Source of the DNA: Augochlora pura
Taxonomy: Eukaryota; Arthropoda; Insecta; Hymenoptera; Halictidae
Direction of reading: 5' to 3'
Assembly (NCBI RefSeq): GCF_028453695.1
Contig: NC_135773.1
Coordinates: 7,378,001-7,442,000, forward strand
DNA: 64,000 nt
In this document: positions 50,592 to 61,551 of the stretch, piece by piece
Numbering within the stretch: the stretch's first letter is position 1
Layout of the letters: each line of letters opens with the position of its first letter
Position numbers and translations under genes: made by a program
Notes under the pieces: model-generated
What the model was told of the DNA's origin: nothing
What the model saw: only the letters and a program-made list of their open reading frames with translations
Database searches by the model: none

Positions 50592-50637
50592 GCTGCAGCA
50601 GCAACAGCAGCAGCAACAGCAGCAGCAGCAGCGCTGC
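50592..50637. repeat. (CAG/CAA)n trinucleotide repeat
   Basis: About 15 CAG-type triplets interspersed with CAA. Read one way the run gives poly-Ser/Asn, the other way poly-Cys. No gene context supports translation. Confidence 0.9.
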
Positions 50638-51294
50638 AACCGGGGATCATATGTGTGTCGAGACGGACGTTTCCCGGGCGGCGACCCCCCCTCGTGTCCC
50701 TCCGTGTCCAGGAGCGTTCCCCAAATGGCGTTTGCTTGTGCGCCGGGAAAACTCCGTAAGAGTGTTAAATTCGCGAGGACATTGGACCGGCTGACGAAAC
50801 GAGCGACGAGCTCTCTCTCCGCCGCGACTCGGGAGCTCCCCGTCCACCGCGATTCTTTATATACATTAAGAATAATAATACGGCGCATCCGTGTCGCCTC
50901 CTGGGTGTCCTTCGTATTACTTAAACCAACCCGCGCGGACTTGAAAACATTCCCGACTATACGCCCTTCGTCCTCGCTCTTATTATCACCATAAAAACTC
51001 CAACTTGAACTTTACCAGCCGGGGTTTCTGACACCGCCGCGCGATATTTCGCCGCGGCGCGAGGATAATAAGGGGGTGCCCCGTCCGTTACATCCATTTT
51101 TACCACTCCGAACACTGCCAGTATCCTCCCCGTCGCTCCCCGCGTGCTCGATCTTCTTCTCGCGGCACGAGAAACCTCGACTCGCGGATTCCTCCCTTTA
51201 ACTCGAATCTTTTCCTACTTTTGTCACCTTTTCTTTCATGGTCCGAGGGCTCGTCCGACCATCTCCAAGTGAAATAACTTGGCCGCGAAGAGAG

Positions 51295-51299
<5 letters not shown>

Positions 51300-51332
<33 letters not shown>
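51300..51332. repeat. (GA)n microsatellite
   Basis: About 16 GA dinucleotides. Confidence 0.95.
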
Positions 51333-51336
<4 letters not shown>

Positions 51337-51814
51337 TTCTTCCGCTTCTGTATGCGGTGTCCCTCGAAGTCGAAGCGCAAACTTCGCGGATCCGAGTCTC
51401 CGCGCGCACCGTTCTTACGGAAGAGTTAAGTTATTCCAGAGCGAACGTTCGGGGTTCTTCGCGGCGCGACGGTGATGTTTGAGAACTTCCACGGGGGAAG
51501 TGGGTATCGATGGTTGTAACTGCGAACTTGGTATGCTTATTAAACAGCGTTCCAAGAATGTTCGTGAATTTTGCTCGGCTACGGGAGTGTTCGTCGGTTG
51601 CCAGCGACAATGGTAAAAAGAGGCGTTCGAGGACGGAAGATTTTGCAAGTTGGACGGGGTGAAGTGGGAAGATGGAAGAACGCTTTTCAGAGCGCGATTG
51701 GGATTTTAGAAGTTGCATAAAATTCGAGGAGTTTATTCGGGTAGATTAAAAGAAACAGTAATTGGGTTTAAGTAAGAAAGTTAGGTGATTGATTAGGCGT
51801 TGTGCAATGATGAT

Positions 51815-52170
51815 AACCAGAGGGGCATCTTTTTTTAGATGCCATAAAAATGGTCTGAAAAACGTCTCGAGAGTCTCCGAAAACAGATGTCTTATAAAAG
51901 ACGTCTTAGGCTCTGAATGTCTTATGAACGGGCTAAGAAAGACCTAAAAACATCCTGTGTTATAAATCAAGGCCCCCTTTAGACGCTGTTAAAACATCCT
52001 TTATACGTCTCAAAGATGTCTCGTAGACGTCATGGTCGTCTTTAAGACGTCTCAAATTAGGCATTAACCTCTAAAATAGGGTGTCTTAATGTCACTTTTA
52101 CTTGGACGTCTTTTTAATGTCTGAAGTAAAACATCTTAAAGACGTCCATTTCAAGCCGTCAGCCGTCCGT
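51815..52170. repeat. Dispersed cluster of AGACGTCT-like palindromic motifs
   Basis: Over about 350 bp the sequence is saturated with AGACGTCT, AAGACGTC, GATGTCTT, GACGTCTT and their inverted forms at irregular spacing. Full GACGTC palindromes occur at least five times. This looks like a decayed short-unit satellite built on a self-complementary core. Confidence 0.7.
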
Positions 52171-52744
52171 GTTTAAGCCATCCAGTCCTTATTATATTTA
52201 TATACGAACAGTAACAATTATAAATCCGACACTTCACGTTTCCCACCCTAATATTTCACACGACTGCAAGATATTAAAACGTAGAAATATTCAAAGCATA
52301 AAGCGGAGGTATTGGTACCGATTAAACCGGAAATACGTCTCAACACCGAACACGATTTTTGTCTAACGAAGAGCTAACGCGAAACCCGACGAGCCGCGTA
52401 CGGAACGGCGTATAACCGAGCGCACGAGAATTAATAACGGGTAACGAGGTAATATCGCACTTCAACGGGAACGACTTTATGAAACACCGTTGTACGAAAT
52501 CCGTGCAAAGGAGCACACGCGTGCGCCCCTTCCCCACCCCCCTCCCCCCACCGCCGACATTCGATGCCGGTTCGATGCGGCAGGAATGATTTATTACGCG
52601 ATTTCCAGCGTACACTTACGCATGAGTGAAATTACGCGCGCGCTCACGGCCCTCCTGTGTGATCTCGTTTTCAAGCACGCCTGCAGGGGAGATATTTGAT
52701 CGACACGATGTCGTAGTTCCCCGTGCGCCGTAATTACGTATCAC

Positions 52745-52775
52745 GAGAGAGAGAGAGAGAGGGAGAGAGAGAGAG
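52745..52775. repeat. (GA)n microsatellite
   Basis: About 15 GA units with one GG interruption. Confidence 0.93.
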
Positions 52776-54004
52776 CGTCGTAATGAACTGCGAGCCTTAG
52801 AAAAATGCGGCCGCCGTGCGACGACTACCATGCTGGATATTAAAATTACGCAAAAACTTCCAAGTCCGTTTCGTTTATTAACGCGGCCGCGCGACAAGGG
52901 AGCTGCCGGATCGATCAAACGGCTCATTGCCGTTCCGTTCGCGGAACACGGGACACGGTTCTCAAACGAAAACGCGCGTGTAATCGGTCCGAAAAAAGTC
53001 GCAATTAAAATATCTGCGTGAAAGGAAGACGGTCTCGAACGATTTTACCGTAAAGGTAGAATTTTATATGAAGTAATCAGCTGTACTATGATTGTGATTA
53101 TAATGTGTGCTACGATTCGCGTACGATGCATTTGTTTTAGATATTGGAGTGAATACGGTGAGTACAGAAGGTGAAGTAATTTTACGAAATTAATTTTTAT
53201 ATATATGACTGATTATAATAATTTTAATATAATTATGATTAATCTGTATATGTAGCACATGTTGCAATTTCGATACTGTCAAAAGAAGAAGAAATTGCGT
53301 CAAGAGAGTTACTCAGTCATAAAGTCAACTAAGCAAGTAAATTTTCATAGAATATACTATATTTAATATAAAATAATATACAACATATTAAAATATACTG
53401 TAACATTCTATATCTTCCTTTACATCGCCATAAATGTATCCAACGCGTACAAATCCCGCCCAAAGAATTAAGGGTTGATGTTCTTCACTCAGCGTAGCGA
53501 GTTCTAATAAATATCTGTACAATTGCCGCCGTTATAGAACAAGCGCCGGTAAAACAATTATGAATTCTGATTTTAACGCTCTCTACGCGCAAACAATAAA
53601 AATGAGATCGTAAGCAGTAACGGGCGCGCTTGTTCCGAAGGAAACGCTGCAATTTACACTCGTAGCCGGTATCTTTAGGAAAATAAATCCTCCCGGCTAT
53701 GAACTTTAGGATTAATAAAAGCAGATACCTATCCAGTGATTTACGGCCGCGAGGTATATATCTCGCGTGGACGACTTAACTCGCCGGCATTTCGCCCGAC
53801 GGCGAGCCAAGCCTCGGCTGCTTTTTACCATCGGCCCTGGGAGTCCTTTATTTCGAGTGATACACACGAGCCCCGTTTCTCTCGACTCGCGAGGGGCGAG
53901 GCTCGCGGAACTAAGAATAGTTCTGCCTTGCTTTGTTATTAACAGGCGCCGCGATTGAAACGTTCTGTTATATCAGGATGTTATCAGGATTTTCAGTGGC
54001 CCCT

Positions 54005-54034
54005 TAGAGTCGCCACTCGACCGCAAAGGGTTAA
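54005..54034 (-). mobile_element. Solo terminus of a TTAA-type MITE (TTAACCCTTTGCGGTCGAG)
   Basis: On the minus strand the sequence reads TTAACCCTTTGCGGTCGAGT and then GGCGACTCTAAGG. This is the form of end seen in TTAA-inserting MITEs. No matching inverted end was found nearby; a related direct copy (GTGCAAAGGGTTAGG) lies near 55.18 kb. Confidence 0.5.
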
Positions 54035-54687
54035 ATATTGTTCACAAGGCGCTAGAATTTTATTCCGATTTAAAAGGACGAAACAACAATTATATTTAAC
54101 AGAATATTAATATAAATCTCCATCACAAATCTGACTCGTTAAAATACAGCAAATATCGTCTTTCAATTTCGCATTTAAAAAAGGGAATTTATGAAACGCT
54201 CTAATAATTCCCGTTTCTATCCTACGTAACTGTAAACACGACCGAGAGATACAATAAAGTTTCGCGGATGTCATCGAAATGGGGGGGTAGAGCAGCTGGA
54301 CGACCGGCGCGAGCCTGGTATTTATTATCGGATCGCTAAGATTACGCGTCGACTCGGAGACGATCGAGCCTGAGAGCTATTGTTTCGCCGAAAAGGAAAT
54401 AAAAGTACGGATCGTGTCCACCTTTAAATCGATAAATCTGGATCGGGAGGCGCGTGCTGCTCGCTTGCCGAGACGCTGCACGCTGGCGGAAGCGGACTGG
54501 TCCGAGTGTGTTTGATCAAGAGCGCCGGGAAAAACTTCCCGATATTGTACCGGACTGCTTCGAGAAATACGGTATTACGTCCTGCGACCCTTTACACTTT
54601 TTAACAAAATAGTCCGGTCAGTATCTGGTATACCAGTTCCTCTGTTATCTGTACGAAAATTCAAATCGTTTGATCTTTTTGATCCTA

Positions 54688-54833
54688 GATTTTAATAGCA
54701 GAAGATATAGATTTTAATGACGGAAGATATAGATTTTAATGACGGAAGATATAGATTTTAATGACGGAAGATATAGATTTTAGTAACAGAAGATATGGAA
54801 TTTAGTAACAGAAGATATAGATTTCAATGACAG
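54688..54833. repeat. 22-bp minisatellite (AGATATAGATTTTAATGACGGA)
   Basis: Six or seven tandem copies of a 22-bp unit. Central copies are identical and outer ones are degenerate. Confidence 0.92.
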
Positions 54834-55225
54834 AAAAATCAAATTTAAATCTAGAAGAAATATATAAAATTTATACTTAGTAAATTACATACGAAATGAC
54901 AAGTCTGACTCGCCATAATGCAAGGGGAATATATAAAACAATTAATTGCCCCTTCCACTATCGCTTCTTCCACGCTGTGACCGATTAGCACTTATTTGTC
55001 CTTAATATTTTTAATAATAGGACCAGACAATTTTTGTTCTCTATGTTGCTTTTATTTACCTTCGTTTCTATACTTTGATAACAGAGGAATTTATTTTTAC
55101 TTCAATGTAGAAGAAATTAATAATATACATATTTAGAACAGTTTGCATAAAATCTTCACCACGAGTCTGACTCGTTATTATAGTGCAAAGGGTTAGGAAT
55201 AATGACCGAATAACGTGTCGATCTG

Positions 55226-55428
55226 TTAACACGTTCAGTACCGACAATTGACCACTAAAATTATAAAAAAAGAAATTTAATTAATTCAAGCGAAACTAGA
55301 ACATTAACATTTATCATAGGGGGTTGCAATACTCAAATTCACTTTGTTCAAATCTATTACAATAAAAATGAATCGTCAAGATTGGTCAGAAATTAGTGTC
55401 ACCCATATTTGGGTGCTCAACGTGTTAA
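55226..55428. mobile_element. Short TTAA-flanked MITE
   Basis: A 203-bp interval begins TTAACACGTTCAGTACC and ends GGGTGCTCAACGTGTTAA, imperfect inverted termini with TTAA at both ends. That is consistent with a piggyBac-type non-autonomous element. The interior is AT-rich and non-coding. Confidence 0.75.
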
Positions 55429-56071
55429 AGCAAGACCTCCCCATCCAAAATCTCGGGTAACAGGTAAACGTTCGCGCGATCATCGCCAATTAATAGAAGA
55501 AACTTGGAGCGCGAGGGGAGGAAAAGTGGCCGGCACGAAAATTGCGAAGAAACGATAATGATCGGTGTTATGGTAACGGGCCGGATAATGAGAAAGCCGT
55601 CCGACTCGCTCTCCGGGTGGCAAGGTCGTTTATCCAAGAATACACGGGAATGTAAATCGTCTCGCGTTACGGAAGATGGCAGGGCCCCGTTGTAATTTTC
55701 TTTTAGTATCGTTCTAGACAGGAAAGAAGGGCGGGAGAGGGTGGGAGGGGGAGAGGGAGGGAGGACACGGCGTTGCCGCGGCGAAACGGGTTGACGGTTG
55801 GGTCACGTAGCCGGGAAAGACGAAAAGCGCTCCTTTTTTTTCCACGGGCGTGCAATTATCAACGATACAACCCCTGGGCTGTTTCGGGTGGTGAACGATA
55901 ACCGGGAAACGACGAAATGAACGCAACGGACGAGAAACTCCCTTTAATCTCGCCGCGAAATCTTCTCTCCTTAATGTCTGGTTTCCACGGCAGGTCGAAT
56001 TCGTTGGATGATTAGCGGCCTTTGTGCTTTCTTTCTGCGACGATTATGAATGCAAATGGGGGCTAGAGCGG

Positions 56072-56073
<2 letters not shown>

Positions 56074-56119
<46 letters not shown>
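56074..56119. repeat. (GA)n microsatellite
   Basis: About 23 GA dinucleotides, uninterrupted. Confidence 0.97.
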
Positions 56120-56122
<3 letters not shown>

Positions 56123-56477
56123 CCAAGCGGCGGATAACAAGTATCCGCTGTCGGGTCGCGCGACGTAATAGAACACCCCCATTACTTTCTATCTCATTAA
56201 AATTCTATTGGAAATCGTTGCTCGTCGCCGGGCGACCGTGCTCCCTTTTGTCGCGAAATGTAATTCCCTATCGAATCCGTGTATCTTTAATCGAGCGAGC
56301 GTTACCCTCGTTTCCGACGAACCTCCGCCGACGCCGACCCGTAGCCCAAGGTCATGACTTAATTCTCTGTTAACCTGGCCCATTCATCGGGAGCAGCTCG
56401 GCTCACTAACTAATTCTCACCGACAATATTACATCGAGAAGTTAGAAACAATTCAGCAGAAATTCTTAAGATTCAAA

Positions 56478-56740
56478 TCAAGTTTATTAATGAAATTTTG
56501 TTGTTGAGGTTAGATTGTTCCGAAGTTGGGGGTAATTACTATCTAACTTTTAACAAGTAAATACGATGATTTTGAATTATCGGATAGAATTTGGATTAAA
56601 TAGTACTGGACGAGGTGGATTTAAGTCCACGAGATTCTTTTGAATTGAGGTTTTATTTGAAATTCAAGGTTGATCAAGTTTATTAATGAAATTTCGTTGT
56701 TGAGGTTAGATTGTTCAGAAGTTGGAAGTAATTACTACTT
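56478..56740. repeat. Direct repeat of about 65 bp at 195-bp spacing
   Basis: TCAAGTTTATTAATGAAATT and the following 45 bases recur 195 bp downstream with a handful of substitutions. This indicates a segmental tandem duplication or two copies of a small element. Confidence 0.8.
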
Positions 56741-57097
56741 GGTTCTAGTTGGTTTGAACTATTTTGAGAATCATATGTCGTCAAGTAGTTTATGGCATAA
56801 AACATAGTGTGACTATATTATTTTTAATATCTTTTTTGTCCGCGACGAAAAGTCACCGGCAGCGAATATTTATGGCTATCGGGTCAAACTTCAGAAATAA
56901 GCCGGGAACGAGGGCCCCCGCGTAAAACGTCCGCGGGCGTCGACCGGCAAAAACGAAATTTCAAGTATGCCTTAGAGAGACGCGTCGATCGAAAACTCGT
57001 TAAAGGAATTCGCGGCTGAGGTGTACCAGATTAATCCTGGGAATTTCCGATGTCGGTTTCGTTCGCGCAGCGAGAGATTTTCTTTCGCGAATTTCTC

Positions 57098-57197
57098 NNN
57101 NNNNNNNNNNNNNNNNNNNNNNNNNNNNNNNNNNNNNNNNNNNNNNNNNNNNNNNNNNNNNNNNNNNNNNNNNNNNNNNNNNNNNNNNNNNNNNNNN
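57098..57197. other. Assembly gap of 100 N
   Basis: Exactly 100 N, the conventional size for a gap of unknown length. It abuts a (GA)n tract at 57198, so the assembly probably broke in that microsatellite. Confidence 0.99.

Positions 57198-57238
<41 letters not shown>
57198..57238. repeat. (GA)n microsatellite at the gap edge
   Basis: About 20 GA units directly after the gap; the full length is unknown. Confidence 0.97.
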
Positions 57239-57240
<2 letters not shown>

Positions 57241-58137
57241 CAGCCCCCGTGGTCGTGGCGAGGCCCGGCTCGCCGGTGGGAATTTGAATCCCGCCCAAGG
57301 AACCTCGGTTCTTGCGGCCCTCTTTTTTAATCCATTAGACGTTTAAAATGCTTTTAAAACGATATCTCTTTCTTCGAACTTATATCACGTTGGTCGAACG
57401 AACGTAATTAATGGCGGTCGTTTACCCGAGGAGGATCTCGTTTCAACGGGATCTGGCGCGTCGATCCGGGGTCCACGCGCACGGACTCCGCGGTACGATA
57501 GACAGTGTTATAAATTTCACACGTTTCCGACGACATCGAATTCTGCGCAATACGTCTAAATCTGTACTGAGAAGTTTTCAGATTGATATTCGAGACTAGA
57601 AAATTTAAAAGTTCGAAGCAAGTTGGAAAAGAACTGAAGATTAAACTTTAATTAAAGTAAGATTAAAGTGCTCGATTAAAGTGTAATAAATAGACCGCGG
57701 CTTTTATGCACGTGCGACGAAAAAGAGTACATAAAACCCGAGCATGGTGCACTCGTAAAATAAATCCACGATTCTAATATATTATTTCTAATCTCTTCAA
57801 ATGATTCCAGAGTGAAATAAATGTTTATTTAGCTCCTTATACAATTAATTCCAAAAAATTTTACTCAGTGTCACGATAAAATTGACATATAACACAGTGA
57901 ACATTGACTCACTATTATATAACACGATCGCCATTTTGACATAACTGAATACAGTTTCAACTTAGCCACGTGTTCGCCTCCAAATAAAATGCAACAGTTC
58001 CGAGACGATCGCATCGAAATTCCGTGCGCCCCTCCGCGAGGTTCGCGCGGTCGAATTTCGTCGCGATTTATTTTCCGCTCCCTTAATTATTCCTCTCTAA
58101 CCGCGCGCCGTGGAAAAGTTTCGGTCGCGTCCTTAAA

Positions 58138-58158
58138 GGGGGGGGGGGGGGGGGGGGA
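58138..58158. repeat. Poly(G) run, 21 G
   Basis: Twenty-one consecutive G, with potential for G-quadruplex formation. Confidence 0.92.
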
Positions 58159-58397
58159 CGTTCCTCTTTTTTCCGTAATGAGTGGCTGCGGGTAGGAAAA
58201 TTTATTTTTCAAAGAGCCGTGACACGGACGCGCGTGGCTGCCAGGGCTCGGCTTTTTCTCTCCGCGCGATCCTTTGATCTTTCAACGTAGCGGTTAAGGC
58301 GGTGCTGCCGGTCTATCAGGGGGGGACCCCCCCTCTCGTGGCTCGCAAATAAGAAACTTCTGATTCCCCGGAAATATTCCGGGAGAAACCGTGTATC

Positions 58398-58400
<3 letters not shown>

Positions 58401-58447
<47 letters not shown>
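58401..58447. repeat. (GA)n microsatellite
   Basis: About 22 GA units ending in GAAAGAGG. Confidence 0.97.
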
Positions 58448-58546
58448 GTCGCTCTCGTTGATCCTTGCCGGGATCGGCCCGGAATTATTTCTCGGATTAC
58501 TTTTTCACCGGTCGCTTCTGCGACGAGGCTGCGTCTCTTCCACTCT

Positions 58547-58573
58547 CCCCCCCCCCCCCCCCCCCCCCCCCCC
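58547..58573. repeat. Poly(C) run, 27 C
   Basis: Twenty-seven consecutive C, 100 bp after the GA tract. Confidence 0.92.
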
Positions 58574-59656
58574 TGCCCCGCTTTCGTCGTAATATCTACC
58601 TCGGGAAAACTTGAGATACGATCGTCGAATCCCCGCGTATTTTCCCGAAAAACGCCTCGCGATAATATCCGTCGCCGCGGATAACGGGTCACGCTGGCTC
58701 GATACTCGGCTGCACGCGATCTGTTCTATAAACCTGTGCTGGAGCACACACAGTATAGATACTGTACAGCGTGCTGGTATACAGTGACTACCAAAATGTA
58801 TTCGCACACTGGTGTAACTAGTTTACTGATTTAACTAATTGTATTAGCAGATATTATGATTACAAGTGATAATATAATTACGAGATATACGATTGTAGGA
58901 AATAATGTAATTATAATTAGTAATTATGTTATTAAATATTTAGTAAGTATATAACTAAATTATGCTAGTATTATTTAGTTTACTGGTAAGTCAATTTCTA
59001 CGCTATATATTTAAGTAAATAAAATACATTTTGAAAGAAAAAAGAAAGGAAAATACGACCTTTCGATTTAGTATAAAACGTTAGCTACAGAATTAAAAAA
59101 TATAATATATATTTTATTGCAACTTGTACGAACCTGTTCACTTTATGGGAATGAACCGTTATGTATGAGACACTTATAAATATAACTTCTTTTTAAACAA
59201 TATAGATTCGAACTTTTTTAACTTAGCTTTGCAAATTGTCCGAATACTTCGATTTTTCTTTATTTCTTTTTTTAATCACGTAGATAAAGTTTAATACCAA
59301 ATCGAAAGTTTGTCATATCTCGCCCTTCATATACTCTAATATAGCGTAAAGAATTCTTTCCTTCCAACCCATATTCATCTAAAATAAATAACGAGGTAGT
59401 TAAAGTTGCACACAGCGTTCGAATTCGCGAGCCACCGTATACGCATCGTTATCCACGGATTCTAACCAAGTACGAATTATCGCGAACACTTCTAATTTCC
59501 TTCCTATTTATGACAATTGAATATTCAACGGTGAAGAGGTGCTCATTATGCCCGGGCCGGGTCGGCGGCGGCGGGGGCGCGTTTGCATATTTAAAGTTTC
59601 ATGCGTTCGGCTGCAGCCATTAGATTAGCGGCCATTGTTGCGTGCCGGCCCGTGCC

Positions 59657-59661
<5 letters not shown>

Positions 59662-59711
<50 letters not shown>
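59662..59711. repeat. (CT)n microsatellite
   Basis: About 25 CT dinucleotides. Confidence 0.97.
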
Positions 59712-59713
<2 letters not shown>

Positions 59714-59926
59714 GCCGTATGACTTACGAGCTTTTGTCGGAGCATTAACTGTTTAATCCCTATTTACATTTATGCGATTCAAAAGAGAAATCTTGCGCAA
59801 TCTACCGTACCGTGAATGATTAATTAACGGTCCCCGCGGATATTTTATACGTGCCGGCGACCCGATTTCTATTCAAATTGTTTTACGCCGTGATCTCGCC
59901 TATGAATTTTTCATAAACTTCGGGGT

Positions 59927-60340
59927 CTAACCCTTTCGGCACGAGCGCCGAGAGACTCTCGACAGGAGACGTCTCGCCGAAAATTCGCTAATGGTCAGTC
60001 CTGTTTTATATAAATATATAAAGATTGTTCTGAGCGGTAAATAAAAACTGTGCTTGATAAAACAATATTTTCTTTTTTGAATAAGGAGTATTGGTTATAG
60101 CTTTTATATAAAAGCTATTTTATATTTGTGGTGCGTATTGCCGATATAAATACATAACTGCAAAAGTAGTTATTATTTACATGAATGTGAAATTTATATT
60201 GTATATTATTTTGTCATTTAACTTACATTTGTCTAACACGTTAAGTAATAATAAAATATCAAGAGATATAAAATTCTGTTATTTGTGCCGGTCTTCGCAT
60301 GGACGCCGGATGTATCCGGCACTCGTGCCGAAAGGGTTAA
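59927..60340. mobile_element. TTAA-type MITE with CTAACCCTTTCGGCACGAG termini
   Basis: The left end reads CTAACCCTTTCGGCACGAG and the right end ACTCGTGCCGAAAGGGTTAA, an inverted pair of about 19 bp with one terminal mismatch (CTAA against TTAA). The 414-bp interior is AT-rich and non-coding. The ends resemble the solo terminus at 54.0 kb. Confidence 0.78.
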
Positions 60341-61486
60341 AGGGTGGGTTACCTACGAGTCCGACCGAGGATCCGAAACTGCATTGTTGCTCGTTCCCGA
60401 ACGGACCGTTCTCCGGCATCCAAGGCGCTCCGTAGAAGTAGCCGCGGTTGAATTGCAATTTTTTTTTCTTTCTCTTTTTTTACACTGTTTTGCAACGTTG
60501 CCCCGAAAGCAACTTCCTTCCGCGGAACAAAGAGAAAGGGGGCGGAAGCGGAACGCGGCAAAGTAGAACGAAATACGAATACCGCCGCGGATCCCGGGCC
60601 ACCGGTATGTACAACCCGGGAACTTCGAAATTTATCGACTTAATCGTTCCGGGGGAAGGCTAAGAAAACGGTTCGGCAGTGGGCCGAACTTTCTTTAAAC
60701 AAATCGAAACTTTTGATTTCCGTCCGGCGGGGCGAAACCGGCGAACGCAAAAAGCGCCGGGGCGTTTCTGGAATCGCGAGTCGAGTTTCGGAAGACAGGA
60801 TTCTTGTCCCGGCCCGATGCACCGTGTACAAGGCTAACTTTTCATGTTGCCCAGTTTTACGAAGTTTTGGTATAGTGAGCTCCACGTTGATAATGGCAGC
60901 TGATCGGATCCGAGTGCACGAATATCTCGCTTATAGGTTTTTTCGTTTTGTTTCAGCTTTTTATTCTCGATGCTATTTTAGCTCTAAATCCAAAATTGTC
61001 TTGGATGAATTATAGTTGGAACAATTTTGATGTTATCAGTCAATTATTAAGAACAATTTTTTAACTATTATGAAGTAAAGGTATTATCCATCTATAGTGA
61101 AGGTATTTTATCCCATATTAATAAATCATCTTTTGAATATCAGGTATCTTTCGCGACGAATGAAATAAATAAAATAAAAATAGGATAAATAGATTTAATT
61201 ACCCTACAATGACGCAAATATTTAAACGAATGACCGAATGACCAGTCGGTCAAGCGTAAATGTAATCTGATGACAAATTGTATTTAAACACAGCATTCCT
61301 TCCATCTTTAGATCACGTCAAATTTTATTTGCTAATTCCCGTCCACTTTTCGGCTAAACGCGGTTGACTCCGATCTTAGAAAATTCTTGGAGCGCGAGGG
61401 CTTAATGTCCCCGGACCTCGGACGCTAATTTACGGCCGCGAGAGAAGGAGGACTTAGCGCAGGAAACTGAGCGAGCCGAGACTTAC

Positions 61487-61551
61487 CCTTAGCTTAGACA
61501 GGAGCGAAAAATCGGTGAGCGCCTTGAGCGTCACTTTGCCAAGGGAGTGTT
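61487..61551 (-). other. Well-formed 65-nt internal exon, probably 5' UTR of the Kekkon gene
   Basis: On the minus strand a long pyrimidine tract ending CTTTCTGTTTCAG is followed by 65 nt and a consensus donor AGG/GTAAGT. If spliced to the acceptor 10 bp upstream of the Kekkon ATG, an in-frame TAA stands 15 nt before the exon end, so it would be non-coding leader. Alternatively it is coding, entering in phase 1 and leaving in phase 0, with an open reading HSLGKVTLKALTDFSLLSKL. No other gene on this strand in the window could own it. Confidence 0.5.

Larger units (their letters stand above)
33604..61486 (-). other. Inferred giant 5' intron of the Kekkon gene, otherwise intergenic
   Basis: No coding gene was found in these 28 kb. 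An acceptor lies 10 bp upstream of the Kekkon ATG, so the 5' UTR is spliced. The only convincing exon upstream on the same strand is at 61487-61551. If that exon belongs to Kekkon, this interval is its first intron. It contains a 5S rRNA gene, a U1 copy, MITEs, minisatellites, GA tracts, C runs and a scaffold gap, listed separately. Confidence 0.4.

Noticed and set aside
50339..50888. Frames with poly-Cys or poly-Ser/Asn runs
   Set aside because: Produced by the CAG-type trinucleotide repeat; no splice sites or conserved residues around it.
61487..61551. Reading the 65-nt exon as a leucine-rich repeat coding exon
   Set aside because: The Leu pattern fits only loosely, its length is not the usual 72-nt LRR exon, and as a leader of the Kekkon gene it needs no coding role. 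I keep it as an exon of uncertain type.
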